Source of the DNA: Apostichopus parvimensis
Lineage: Eukaryota > Echinodermata > Holothuroidea > Aspidochirotida > Stichopodidae
Direction: 5' to 3'
Length of the DNA: 27,713 nt
NCBI GenBank assembly: GCA_000934455.1
Contig: KN886111.1
Span: forward strand, 36,306 to 64,018
Part shown: positions 12,701-20,564 of the stretch, piece by piece
Numbering within the stretch: position 1 is the first letter of the stretch
Layout: each line of letters begins with the position of its first letter
Position numbers and translations under genes: made by a program
The notes under the pieces: generated by a model
The model's input: the letters and a program-made list of their open reading frames with translations, nothing else
Databases searched by the model: none
What the model was told of the DNA's origin: nothing

Positions 12701-15700
12701 CTTTGCATGCATTGGTTGATGTGCTCCATTACAGCTGAAATCATGTGGTTAATGCGGCAGTGATGTGTATTGTAGAACTTAATATTACCTCAGTAAATGC
12801 TATGCTCATACAAGGGAAACTTTACTTGCAGAGAAATTGCTGTAAACATCTTTGTTTCCTTTTTGGTTGTGTAGTTATACAAACGATTTTGCTGACTTGG
12901 ACATTGTTTGCAATAAAAATTGAATTGATGTATAGAACCAAATAAATAAACAAGAGACACTTTTGCTGTTACTCTAAACAAAGTCAATTATTCCCAATCA
13001 ATGCATGCAAATACTGTTATAAAGAGAAAGTGGAGGCACTGAACTTCAAACCTCCACCCTCACTGCTAACAACTTTCCCATAACCCATGTGTTGGTTTTA
13101 TCCTCTCTATCACTAACAACACTTTATAATGGATTGTCTGGTGGCCCAAAAAGTTACCTTAAAAAATGATAAATAATTTTCCAAACATGTTGTCAAAGTA
13201 TGAGAATGCTAATGTTGCGTTTAACAGAGAAACGATGTTTTAATCGTTAAGGATGGACATTTCCAATATGATTTGAACAATACAGAATGTGACGTCATCT
13301 ACGCTAATGCAGATTGCAACATAACCCACGCTCCGTAATCACAACAAAACCGTGTTTGTATACAGATTAATTTTTTCCTTAATTTTTGGTGAAATTTCTT
13401 ATAAATTAGATATGTTTTCAAAACTCCTTAAGCCGCCATATATGTAATAGATCGGTGGTTTCGTGGTCTTTGTGTAACACAAGATTAGTTTGAACAGCAG
13501 ACTCTTCGTTGTTTATACATCGCGCTATCCAGCTCCAACGCGAAGAATGTTTGCATGTAGGCTACTCTAACGTTTACAATCGGACAGTTCTGGGAAGCCT
13601 AAGCTTTTCGGTACTACATTCTGCTCTGACATTGATTCCGCCAAGTTTCATCTTTAGGTGTACCGAATACTTGTCAAGTTTCCTTTTACTGTAAATTTGA
13701 TCCGTGAATTTTATTTCAGCGATTTCATAGAACAGTTTATGAACTGTGGTTTGAGTGTGAGAGTGTATTATGTGCAACGCTATACAAGTATACCAACTGG
13801 GCATGGTAGGATATACATTCGCGATTACTACGTAATATATAAATATAATAGGCAATCACCTGTGCGTGTACACGTGAGAGTGTATTTGCTGCGGAAATGG
13901 GAGTGCTAACTTCAAGTCGCCTGTTTTGCCTGTTTGCCTGCGCTACGTCAATCACCAAATTGATGCGTTCGAACAAACTGTACTTTTGGTGAGAAACTGG
14001 TGAATTTGAAAACCAGATTTCTACAAGAAGAAAACGTCAAATGGGACATTTTTTACATGGTTAGAAAGAGAAAAATAAGAACTATAAGGGCAATGTATCA
14101 AAATCTTCCACCAGACAATTCCTTTAAAAAGCAATGTTTCTAAACATGTCATCATTGTAACTAATTTTGCCTTTTCCAGACAAGCCAATGAGAAGCTGGC
14201 TTTGAAGATCAAGGAACAATCTCGTGTCATTCAAACTTTGACCTCAGAGAAAGAGTAAGTAGACAATTTTTTAGAAGGATTCATGGAATAGAAGGTTAGA
14301 TAAACTGGTAAACAGCAGTGACTTAGTGAGTTTGTATTCACCTTAAGAGTCGGAATTAATAACAATTTGTCAAATCGTTCTTGGTATTAGAACTTATTTC
14401 AAATAATGTTTTTTTTTACTTTCATGGAAGGAAACTGGAAGAAGAGAACAGAAATCTTATGGCCAGTATTGAGCCTCTGACTGCCGAGAGAGATAACTTG
14501 CTTGTCGCTGCCGAACATTTGAGGACAGTGGAGAACCAATCAGCTCACCAGCAGGCCCTCCTGGAGCAGATGAAGAGCAGAATAGAGGAACATGAGTGAG
14601 TAGAGATCATCCTCAAAGGGATTAGAGAATAGAGAGAGGAGATAATTCTCAAAGGGATTTGGAGAATAGGGGGTAGAGATAATCCTCGAAGGCATTTAGA
14701 GAATATAGAGTAGAGATCATCCTCGAAGGGAATTAGAGAATAAAGATAATCCTTTACTAAAAAAAAATTACTTTGGAGATCAGTTTCTGGTTGCCACTGG
14801 ATACTAGGGATGATAGTGAAACAGAAGACATCTTTTAAAGAGAATTTATATTTAGCAGTTCAAGCCCAGAGCAAACGTCACCCACAGTTGTAACCCAGAA
14901 GAAGTGCTCAACACAAGAAGGTGATTCTGTGGAATTTATTTATCATTTATGACTTTAAAATTATGTCATCTGTCGGGTTTTTCACGCACATAGGACATCC
15001 GAGGGTCACGAATTATCAGAGAAACAGTCGACCATAGAGGATCTTCATCTCAGACTGAAAGGTAACGTGAACTCGATCCAGCAGCTGAACGAACAGCTGA
15101 ACTCTCTGAATCGGGACAATATCCGCATCAGATCAGAGTTGGAGAAGGAGAGGAGTGCGAACCAGAGCTTACATCTCGAGATGGAGAAGCGGGCGGACAT
15201 CATCAGCACATTAAAGTCAAGAGTAAGTACAGGATCCAGACTGGTGCTCTAACACTTTGTGGTTTGAAAAATTAATATACTTTGTGGAATATTGCACCTT
15301 GTTTTGTTGAGTTTGCAGATCACATCTTCCCACTCAATTTGCAATTCATGTTCATAAAAGGAGACCTTAGTTCCCTAACTCCCTCTTCAACTGAAGTCCT
15401 GGTTGCATCTTTGGTCAGAGTCAGATTCATTCCAATGTTGTAGGTTGCTTTTTTAGTGAAACATTATAACATTCTAGAAAAATAAAATCGCTACAAGAAG
15501 GCGAGGAATTTACACTGGGTAATAATCATAATAATATTTGATTTTAATATAGCGCTTTACACCAGCGATAGGTCTCAAAGCGCTTTACAGACGTTATATT
15601 ACCCCTGGTCAATTCTGTCCCAGAGACAATAACCCAGTCGGCAGCAGTTATATACTGCGCCCAATGACAAGTTACCTCACAGGTACCCATTTAACCCCTG

Positions 15701-17569
15701 GGTGGAGAGAGGCAAGTGAGATAAAGCATCATGCCCAAGTACACAACGTAATGAACTAGGCAGGAATCGAACCAGCAATTCTTGGATCACGAGTCCGACG
15801 CCGCAACCATGCTCTCGTAATGACAAGTATAGTGTAAATATTATGTGCACAGTGCTACTTTTATCTGTACTATATGATAATTTTAGTGTCCACATCTCAA
15901 TCTTGATTTATCTTTTTCATGTGCACAGCTTGATAGCAATCGTTTAAATCAACACTTGTCTAACGAGGATTCACCTCCCAGGACCTCAGGGTTGATGCGA
16001 ACTGGAGGGCTGTCTGACTCGGCCTACGGTTCAGTGTTAGAACGAGGTCTAATGAGGTCATCTCTCAAGGACAGTAGAAAGGTGAGTTTCTGTGTTCATA
16101 GGTTCTCATAGTGGAAACCATTGTGTTGCTGAATCAATAATCTTCCTTAATTGCTATCTGAGATGTGGGAATTAAATAATAATTTTATAATAATAATTTA
16201 TTTTATAAAGCGTAAAATCCACAAAAGTGCTCTAAAACGCTATGTAACAGTAAATAAAAAAATATATGACGCAAAATATGTAGTAAAACTGCAGAATAAA
16301 ATACAATATAAATGAGTACGAAGAATAAAAAGCATGCACGTTTGAGGTTGTTGGAGTAATGCACATGAATAGAGTTGAATACACAGTTTATATATTGCAG
16401 TAATGCTGTCTAAATAGGTAGGTTTTCAGCTTTGACTTGAATGTTGTTAGAATAGAAACAGTTCGGAGTTCAGCTGGCAGCTCATTCCAGAAGCGTGGCC
16501 CAGCCACGCAAAATGTTTTGTTACCATAGCTGTTTGTCTTGGTGAAGTGAAGTTTGTAAATGGGTATCTGACACATTTCAGCAGTGTGAAGTTTTCAGCT
16601 TTCATTAATCTTTGTTATTAGGCTTCTTCTGTTATAGTTTGGTGTAAATTTAACCAGGTGAAGACTACGAAAGATATCTTTTCATGGATGTAGTGTGGAT
16701 AAACTGGCTACTAAAAGTGACAGAAATATGACCTGGTTTGCTTTCATATGCTAACGAAAAATTGGAAATACTTTTGAAACACATTAACATTAATCGTCCA
16801 ACAAGTTTTGCTTCATGGTTTTTATGGTTGCCATAGCAATGAATGCATCAAAAACAGAACAAATGCTTTATCTGTTCCGACATCAATTGTTAACAATTTC
16901 ATGTAAAATAATTTAAGTAGGTACATTTGGTACAAATGCAGATTTATGTAATAAAAGTTGGCTCCCTCTGTGAGCACGGGTGTGATACTACCAGTCGTTT
17001 GACTAATTCTAAAGGCAGGTAATATGAAAGTTGAAAGAGCTACACATACTATGACCTGCACACACAGTGAGAGTCATTAGTTTATACATTGTCTACTTGT
17101 ATGCTTTTATATCTATTTCAGGGATCCTTGAATGGTGTCGATGACTGGTGTGATCCTGATTCATTGTTTGCTTTTATATCTATTTCAGGGATCATTGAAT
17201 GGTGTCGATGACTTGTGTGATCCTGATGCATTTTATGCTTTTATATCTATTTCAGGGATCCTTGAGTGGTGTCGATGACTTGTGTGATCCTGATTCATTG
17301 TATGCTTTTATATCTATTTCAGGGATCCTTGAATGGTGTCGATGACTTTTGTGATCCTGAATCATTGTATGCTTTTATATCTATTTCAGGGATCCGTGAA
17401 TGGTGTCGATGACTTGAGTGATCCTGATGCATTGGACAAATCTTACTGGATTCAGCGAGTGGGGGAGCTATCGGTGCAACTCCAGCAGAGCAGCGATTAC
17501 TGGTCTGATAAGGTACGAGAGTTATCAGCACAAATTGAGAGAAACAGAACGCCATCTCCCCATAAATAG
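502..17569 (+). CDS. Large coiled-coil protein, PMFBP1-like (3' part, 18 exons)
   Basis: This is the overall span of a multi-exon gene whose exons are listed separately. Joined in phase they give about 1176 codons and a TAG stop. Nearly all of it is heptad-rich coiled coil full of E, K, Q, R and L, with no membrane segment or signal peptide. The last about 110 residues are Ser/Pro/Gly-rich followed by a short helix. The segment NTWVQEQR joined to QANEKLALKIKEQ and TLTSEKE resembles the C-terminal part of PMFBP1, a protein of the sperm head-tail coupling apparatus in mammals. That match is from memory of the family, so other long centrosomal or axonemal coiled-coil proteins remain possible. 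The first exon seen starts in phase 0 without a credible start codon, so the 5' end is outside the window. Most exons are symmetric phase 0, so an undetected in-frame exon cannot be excluded. Confidence 0.6.
1174..1416 (+). CDS. Coiled-coil gene, exon 2 in window
   Basis: A strong pyrimidine tract (TTTTCCTTTTCTCTTTTCTAG) precedes the exon, and the donor is AAAG|GTCTGT. It is 243 nt, phase 0 to 0, encoding ITQLSNNLEQQEE through QRVEKQMSDIKTK. The last about 36 nt of the exon and its donor are repeated three more times in the following intron. Confidence 0.8.
1377..1616. repeat. Tandem repeat seeded from an exon 3' end and its donor
   Basis: The unit of about 68-70 bp starts at AAAGGGTTG (1381, 1451, 1519) with a shorter fourth copy near 1561-1616. 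The first copy overlaps the end of the exon that finishes at 1416, and each copy repeats ACAAAGGTCTG, i.e. the exon end and donor. Confidence 0.85.
2099..2329 (+). CDS. Coiled-coil gene, exon 3 in window
   Basis: The acceptor follows a (TC)n tract ending TCTAACAG, and the donor is CAAG|GTTGGT. The exon is 231 nt, phase 0 to 0, encoding LQEKEEVSEKVKREVKRLE through GVLGEKENK. The coil is highly charged, with regular leucine, valine and isoleucine spacing and no stop in frame. Confidence 0.8.
2764..2940. mobile_element. Fold-back palindrome, MITE-like
   Basis: Two arms of about 80 bp are reverse complements: GTGCAATAGTGCAAATATTT in the left arm matches AAATATTTGCACTATTGCAC in the right. The centre is GAGGCGCAGCCGAG near 2848. 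The ends carry TTATACAAATAATGAATGG and its complement. There is no coding capacity. It looks like a short non-autonomous DNA transposon or fold-back element in an intron. Confidence 0.75.
3206..3289 (+). CDS. Coiled-coil gene, exon 4 in window (28 codons)
   Basis: The acceptor is TCTGGTAG and the donor is GGAG|GTGAGA. At 84 nt this is exactly one 28-residue (four-heptad) unit. It encodes LQFMEEQFKKTQTELKD and a His-rich end (REDHHHTDKE). A G-rich minisatellite begins about 14 nt after the donor. Confidence 0.7.
3303..3715. repeat. G-rich minisatellite
   Basis: Variable units of GTGGGGGAATAGGGAT type fill about 410 bp, starting just after a splice donor. Long G-runs on the plus strand could form G-quadruplexes (inference). 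The open frames rich in Pro, Thr and His on the minus strand are by-products of the repeat. Confidence 0.9.
4173..4415 (+). CDS. Coiled-coil gene, exon 5 in window
   Basis: The acceptor is CTCCATACAG and the donor is TGAG|GTATGT. It is 243 nt, phase 0 to 0, encoding FTGREDTIKKLRLHSKQ through MTAAQKHKAE. The coil contains KLSDARSEVKSLKDQK and KLDQSLHQARSE heptads. Confidence 0.8.
4607..5031. repeat. (TATG)n microsatellite with a duplicated spacer
   Basis: Long runs of TATG are broken by a GTATTGTATTGTACAATATT spacer that occurs twice (near 4664 and 4857), so the whole block has been duplicated. Open frames on both strands are repeat artefacts. Confidence 0.92.
5356..5523 (+). CDS. Coiled-coil gene, exon 6 in window (56 codons)
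   Basis: The acceptor is TTCATCAG behind a long T-rich tract, and the donor is TGAG|GTAGGA. It is 168 nt, phase 0 to 0, encoding ASKLERQSKDLDLQLQ through KDVLTDKLNE. A 29-bp minisatellite fills the intron starting about 20 nt after the donor. Confidence 0.8.
5545..6057. repeat. Minisatellite, 29-bp unit
   Basis: About 17 copies of a unit reading GATTGAAATGGCTTTATTTA followed by GGTGAATTA, beginning about 20 nt after a splice donor. Variant units (AAATTGC, TTAGGCAAATC) alternate in blocks, which points to higher-order duplication. Confidence 0.92.
6206..6231. repeat. Poly-G tract
   Basis: A run of about 16 G, flanked by further AGGGG blocks, in an intron. Similar shorter G-runs occur at about 11291-11305 and near 6310-6340. 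Length is likely unstable and prone to assembly error. Confidence 0.8.
6559..6726 (+). CDS. Coiled-coil gene, exon 7 in window (56 codons)
   Basis: The acceptor is TCTGTCCAG after a CT-rich tract, and the donor is AGAG|GTAAGC. It is 168 nt, phase 0 to 0, encoding LSLLESHLKQLELSIKG through RENYRVSAQE. Confidence 0.82.
7213..7409 (+). CDS. Coiled-coil gene, exon 8 in window
   Basis: The acceptor is CTCCTTACAG and the donor is ACAAG|GTGAGA. It is 197 nt, entering in phase 0 and leaving two bases of an Arg codon. It encodes LAHHQERLLILEGSVQST through QATDEMKQSTT. With the next exon it forms exactly 336 nt (112 codons), as if one 4 x 84 nt unit had been split by an intron. Confidence 0.8.
7983..8121 (+). 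CDS. Coiled-coil gene, exon 9 in window
   Basis: The acceptor is TTTATAG and the first base completes the Arg codon left by the previous exon. The donor is TGAG|GTGAGT. It is 139 nt, encoding LKEELNWTQQELEGQEQQ through ENKRTQDE. The phase match between 7409 and 7983 supports both splice sites. Confidence 0.78.
8737..8904 (+). CDS. Coiled-coil gene, exon 10 in window (56 codons)
   Basis: The acceptor is TTCTTCTGGTCAG and the donor is TCAG|GTACCA. It is 168 nt, phase 0 to 0, encoding VVRLQAIVKTSQDTLATE through NRQLKDDEYQ. Confidence 0.78.
9599..9850 (+). CDS. Coiled-coil gene, exon 11 in window (84 codons)
   Basis: The acceptor is AAATTATCAG and the donor is AGAG|GTAAGA. It is 252 nt (3 x 84), phase 0 to 0, encoding MTEKDNRVLQLESDLSS through REESLQTYKTE. 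Its 3' end and donor are copied twice more in the next intron. Confidence 0.82.
9800..10015. repeat. Tandem repeat seeded from an exon 3' end and its donor
   Basis: The last 50 or so bases of the exon ending at 9850 and its GTAAGATACT donor recur from 9882, and the exon part recurs again from 9968. The period is 81 then 86 bp. Copy 2 keeps AAGAG|GTAAGATACT, a functional-looking decoy donor. Confidence 0.87.
10148..10315 (+). CDS. Coiled-coil gene, exon 12 in window (56 codons)
   Basis: The acceptor is CCCAATTAG and the donor is TGAG|GTAAAG. It is 168 nt, phase 0 to 0, encoding LQETLEKLQEMKRHLAEV through DQQNQGLSDE. It was recognised from reading-frame and splice-site agreement with its neighbours. 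Confidence 0.78.
10841..11092 (+). CDS. Coiled-coil gene, exon 13 in window (84 codons)
   Basis: The acceptor is AACAAAACAG and the donor is AGAG|GTAAGT. It is 252 nt, phase 0 to 0, encoding IAVYEDKLKKLRSELQKV through AAMKEKLRHKTEE. Confidence 0.82.
11093..11964. other. Intron without recognised features
   Basis: It has a G-run near 11291 and AT-rich sequence. Open frames on the minus strand near 11578-11803 lack any recognisable motif. Nothing else seen. Confidence 0.45.
11965..12137 (+). CDS. Coiled-coil gene, exon 14 in window
   Basis: The acceptor is TTTCTAATTCAG after a long T tract, and the donor is CAGAG|GTCAGT. It is 173 nt, entering in phase 0 and leaving two bases of an Arg codon. 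It encodes ADRISRTLTDLQAKRDD through VSNVNTWVQEQ. The W-V-Q-E-Q end, continued by the next exon, is the segment that most resembles PMFBP1. Confidence 0.82.
12215..12625 (-). mobile_element. Non-LTR retrotransposon 3' fragment (LINE, degenerate)
   Basis: On the minus strand, RGDLIQIYKIVYGFDNPS followed after a frameshift by CTRGHCLKLQKSQSR, INIRHNFFANRVVNEWN, GLPEKVV and VNGFKNALNKHF is the familiar C-terminal end of LINE reverse transcriptases (jockey/CR1-like groups). The 3' end carries a (TAAAC)n-type tail, seen as TTTAG repeats at 12216-12238. The 5' side is truncated and the frame is broken, so it is an inactive relic. Confidence 0.85.
12640..14179. other. Long intron part without recognised features
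   Basis: The rest of the intron between 12138 and 14179, beyond the LINE fragment. Short open frames on both strands show no family resemblance or splice-site support. I see nothing further in it. Confidence 0.5.
14180..14254 (+). CDS. Coiled-coil gene, exon 15 in window
   Basis: The acceptor is TGCCTTTTCCAG and the donor is AAAGA|GTAAGT. At 75 nt it completes Arg and encodes QANEKLALKIKEQSRVIQ and TLTSEK, leaving two bases of a Glu codon. ANEKL followed by a Lys/Glu-rich helix fits the conserved C-terminal block known in PMFBP1. The preceding intron of about 2 kb holds a LINE fragment. Confidence 0.82.
14431..14595 (+). CDS. Coiled-coil gene, exon 16 in window
   Basis: The acceptor is CATGGAAG behind a T tract, and the donor is CATGA|GTGAGT. 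It is 165 nt, beginning with one base that completes Glu and ending with two bases of the next Glu codon. It encodes KLEEENRNLMASIEPLTA through MKSRIEEH. Repeats of about 40 bp begin right at the donor. Confidence 0.8.
14588..14750. repeat. Tandem repeat of about 40-54 bp starting at a splice donor
   Basis: Four imperfect units with GTAGAGATAATCCTCGAAGG and TTAGAGAATA begin at the donor of the exon that ends at 14595. Confidence 0.75.
14994..15222 (+). CDS. Coiled-coil gene, exon 17 in window
   Basis: The acceptor is ACGCACATAG and the donor is CAAGA|GTAAGT. It is 229 nt; the first base completes Glu and the exon ends in phase 0. It encodes TSEGHELSEKQSTIEDLH through RADIISTLKSR. It joins in phase directly to 14595, so the candidate exon at 14859-14919 appears to be skipped or not real. 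Confidence 0.78.
15516..15830 (-). mobile_element. tRNA-derived SINE
   Basis: On the minus strand the head holds an RNA polymerase III B-box, GGTTCGATTCC (plus 15763-15773), preceded by GGTTGCGGCGTCGGACTCGT, an anticodon-arm-like stretch. The 3' end carries AAGCGCTTTGAGACC and AAGCGCTATATT, then an AT-rich (ATT)n tail. This layout is that of a tRNA-derived SINE with a LINE-related tail, inserted in an intron of the coiled-coil gene. Confidence 0.75.
15929..16081 (+). CDS. Coiled-coil gene, exon 18 in window (Ser/Gly-rich tail)
   Basis: The acceptor is CATGTGCACAG and the donor is GAAAG|GTGAGT. It is 153 nt, phase 0 to 0. The product leaves the coiled coil for a low-complexity stretch rich in Ser, Gly, Pro and Arg (EDSPPRTSGLMRTGGLSDSA), typical of a disordered, phosphorylatable tail. 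The exon has no long open frame of its own beyond this. Confidence 0.72.
16170..16590 (-). mobile_element. Second LINE 3' fragment
   Basis: The minus strand encodes NKTFCVAGPRFWNELPAE, LRTVSILTTFKSKLKTYL and F, the common AGPRxWNxLPxxLR...FKxxLKTxLF end of CR1/L2/jockey-type reverse transcriptases. The 3' end is an AGCGTTTTAGAGC and ACGCTTTATAAAATAAATT tail with (ATT)n. It is short and 5'-truncated. Confidence 0.85.
17105..17403. repeat. Five-copy 67-bp repeat of a splice acceptor and exon start
   Basis: ATCTATTTCAG followed by GGATCCTTGAATGG occurs five times, with post-AG positions at 17122, 17189, 17256, 17323 and 17390, an exact 67-bp period. The fifth copy is the true start of the last exon. 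Confidence 0.95.
17390..17569 (+). CDS. Coiled-coil gene, last exon and stop codon
   Basis: The acceptor is ATCTATTTCAG|GGATCC; the frame runs GSVNGVDDLSDPDALDKS, then a short Trp/Tyr-containing amphipathic helix (YWIQRVGELSVQLQ and YWSDKVRELSAQIE), ending NRTPSPHK and TAG at 17567-17569. The SPH-type end (TPSPHK) could be a proline-directed phosphorylation site (inference). Four further copies of its acceptor and 5' end lie just upstream. Confidence 0.8.
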   Translation, partial: GSVNGVDDLSDPDALDKSYWIQRVGELSVQLQQSSDYWSDKVRELSAQIERNRTPSPHK

Positions 17570-20365
17570 ATGAGGAGGAGATTATAATGAGGTTTGTTGC
17601 AATGAAAAAATCAACCTTGATGTAAAGATGGACCAAGATGTTGCCAATTCAAATATCAGTCTGTATCTCAGAGGGGATAGCACTGCCATCTGTACTTGAC
17701 CAAGCTGCCAATCGTATACCGGGTATTAAAAAGTAGACTTTTGTTTGGTATTGTATATATTTAAATATTTCATCAGACATGTGGATTGGAAGCTTTTTTT
17801 CACACAGGACCTAACATGCTGCCCATCGCCCCCCCCCCCCACCCACCTGAAAATGGTACTAAAACATTGGACCAAACAGTTAAGAGAAGTCTCCAACCTT
17901 ATACCAGAAACCTACGACAAAGATCTGTATCCATATTTCTCAGGCCGATACTAATTCTTGTCTGGACTTTAAATTTGGTTACCCTTTTCTTCTCTTTTTT
18001 TTCTTCTTTGTTTGTTTGTAAGAAGTGACAATTAGTTCCTGGTCCTCCTTTGAAAACTTTTGCCAAAACATCCAAAAGATGCTCATTATTATTCCTTAGG
18101 TACATTTGACACATTTAATGCATTCCTTCAATCCAATGTGTGCTACTTTATTAAATATCATAGATTTCTTTGTTTTTATATTACTGCTCTATATCTATAT
18201 ACATCTTGAAATATGTTTAAGAAGGCTGCTTTATTCTACAGGGTGTGCTGTTAGTGAACCGATTACTAACATTTTTTTAATTTCAGAGAATTTTCCTCTG
18301 AAAGTTTATTACATTTAATAGTCTGCCTCAAGTTGTATTTAAGTAAGGAGGAATTCAATGAAGAAAATTATGGAAAAAACAAAACAAATACAAAACAAAG
18401 TGTAAGCAAATTATTGCCTTGTTAAGCAATTCAAGGAAACATAATCAAAATGAATAAAACACAGATTCATCGTAATAGAGAACTATACTTCATTTTTGAA
18501 AATTGAGATTGGGAACATTGCTAAACAATTGCAGATTTGAACGGGACTACTTCAAACCAGAAAACTTGACCACGTGTTCTATTTTACCATTCCATTTTTA
18601 TCAATTCACAAACTCATAAACTTTCCATTCCTGCCAAGATAGCAATGGATATGTCACCTTGAACATTTCAGTTCCCTATTCCATAAACTACTGCCTTAAC
18701 CTGTTTCTTTCTTCTCATTGCTATGACTTGTGTACCCCTCCCCCCCCCCCCCACCCCATCAGCTATGTACTTGTCTTACTACATTTCATTTATTTTTTAA
18801 ATATTCATTTTATTTTCATTTATATTGTTAAAATCCATTTTGTAGTGATGTTTGTTGTGTTTAGAGCACAGACGTTGAGCATAACTGTTATTTACCTTGA
18901 GCAATTGCTGGTAGTCTGTTTACCGACGTATACATTCTTCTTTATTGACATATATGCGTTTAATCGATATTATATTATTTACCTTGATGTATTGCTTGTA
19001 GTCTGTTTACCTATGTATACATTCTTCTTTATTGACATCTTCGCGTTTAATTGATATTATATTGCCATTAGCCTTACATTGATGTTCAGTTTGATAAATA
19101 ACAGAGAAAGGTTGGTTGCAAAAGTAATGCAACAACTATTACTTTATCACTTTATACTCTTGTATGTTTACTTTGCCCAGAGATGATTTGTGGTAAACAT
19201 AACCATGTGGTTCATTCCTCATTTCGGTGGCTTTTACTGCCCTCTAAACACGGTCATGTGACAAGATAATCACAAGACTCCAGTTGATGTAATGAATTGT
19301 AGGAATCTTTTACCAACAAATTTTAATAATTACAAGTGGAAAAGATGACATAACAATGTATCAGAATATGGTCTATTGTATTTACAAGCTGCTGGATAAA
19401 ACATGTACTGATGAAACCAAGGTATTCTTATATAGTTTATTATTCTGCGTAAGTTTTCATAACGATACATGCGAACGTCAATTGATATCACAAGCATTTT
19501 AAAGCCATTTTCCTTATATCAGAAGATAATGCAATGCTGAATTCTTGCATTTAATTTAAAAATTTGTTTCCTAAGGATTTTAAAATTGAAGAACCCACAT
19601 AGCTTTTTGTTTGTTTAAGAAACTCATAAGAATTCAATAAGATTTTTTCAACTTATGTATGCAATTGTGGATGTAAAGCAATCATTAATATGTCTTCATT
19701 CTCTCTATTATGTGTGTCGAGAAACAAAACGTACCTGCAGAAATGTATGAAGTGTATATAAGATTGACAAAATAAAAGTAGCATATTTTAACAAATGATC
19801 TTGTTATAGTTTGGTCTGTCATTAAGTTTACCTTGAGTATACCCCTCCTCGCCCCCCCCTCCCCCTCAGTACAATATCCAATACTTCCTCTCTTCACAGG
19901 CCTCGAATCGTGAATATTTGTAATAACTTAAATGAGGACCTACAATGAAGAAGGAGATTCAACTATACAGTATCTACTACTATTGTAATAAATATACCCT
20001 TTTTTCCCCTCTTGAGACATACCATTATCAATTTAAGCACTTCTCAATTCTCTGATTATAAGTTCATAATCAGAGCCACCAAGATGTTATGTTTTGAAAG
20101 CTTTTCTCGAAGTTAAGATGCTAAAGTTTCGAACGATACTGCTGTCAGGGCTTGACATTTTAATCTCCAGAGGATCTTCCAGTCTGCCTCTGAAAATCTT
20201 GCTAGGGTTGAAAGGTCAGGCCCTGTAACATTAATGCGGTCAATTATGGACAAACAAGATACAAATTAACAAAATTATGAATGCTACTTCCTGAGAACAC
20301 GAAACCCCTTGGACTCTAAAGGCTGGTATCGTAATGTCAAGCCATGTTTGAATATTTAGCATAAA
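17570..20365 (+). other. 3' UTR of the coiled-coil gene and convergent intergenic spacer
   Basis: There is no credible coding sequence here. Candidate AATAAA polyadenylation signals on the plus strand are at 18453, 19771 and 19987; which is used cannot be told from sequence. C-runs lie near 17829 and 18737, and a two-copy 87-bp repeat lies at 18894-19066. For the minus-strand gene that ends at 20366, the nearest weak signal is an ATTAAA on the minus strand near 20158-20163. Confidence 0.5.
18894..19066. repeat. Two-copy tandem repeat, 87-bp unit
   Basis: ACCTTGA at 18894 recurs at 18981, and both units share TAGTCTGTTTACC and TATACATTCTTCTTTATTGA, in the 3' UTR or spacer after the coiled-coil gene. 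Confidence 0.85.
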
Positions 20366-20564
20366 TTAAATCGAGCTTAAAAATTTAAGAAGAGGAGACT
20401 GAGATGCTTTTTTCCTTTTGACCTTATCCCCCTTCAACATCTCTTTCAATTTGGTCATCTTGGCCTGCTTCTGACCCTTGGTTACGACTCTACCCTTTGC
20501 TGGTTTGTGTAATCTTCTGTTTTGAATTCTCTGGACGTTAGGTTGCTTCTGACGGTGTTCATTT
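20366..20564 (-). CDS. C18orf21: C18orf21 homologue, last exon and stop codon
   Basis: The acceptor is TAAAATGCAG; the first base completes an Arg codon. It is 199 nt, encoding a very basic tail (NEHRQKQPNVQRIQNRR, KQAKMTKLKEMLKGDKVKR) and ending LLKFLSSI then TAA at 20366-20368. The final KLKEMLKG ... LLKFLSS motif is the conserved C-terminal signature of the family. Confidence 0.78.

Noticed and set aside
13574..13909. Overlapping open frames on both strands in a long intron
   Set aside because: No recognisable domain, no matched splice sites, and frames overlap on opposite strands with similar quality.
14859..14919. Possible extra exon (SSPEQTSPTVVTQKKC) with acceptor TTTAGCAG and donor GAAG|GTGATT
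   Set aside because: It leaves one base of a codon, whereas the next exon at 14994 needs two. Joining them meets an early stop, while 14595 joins directly to 14994 in phase.
15740..15830. A tRNA gene on the minus strand, suggested by the B-box
   Set aside because: No full cloverleaf or acceptor stem could be paired, and the downstream tail is that of a SINE.
18659..19054. Plus-strand open frame of 131 residues with hydrophobic stretches
   Set aside because: It is AT-rich, crosses a poly-C run and an 87-bp tandem repeat, repeats itself with the array, and lies in the 3' UTR or spacer. No family resemblance.
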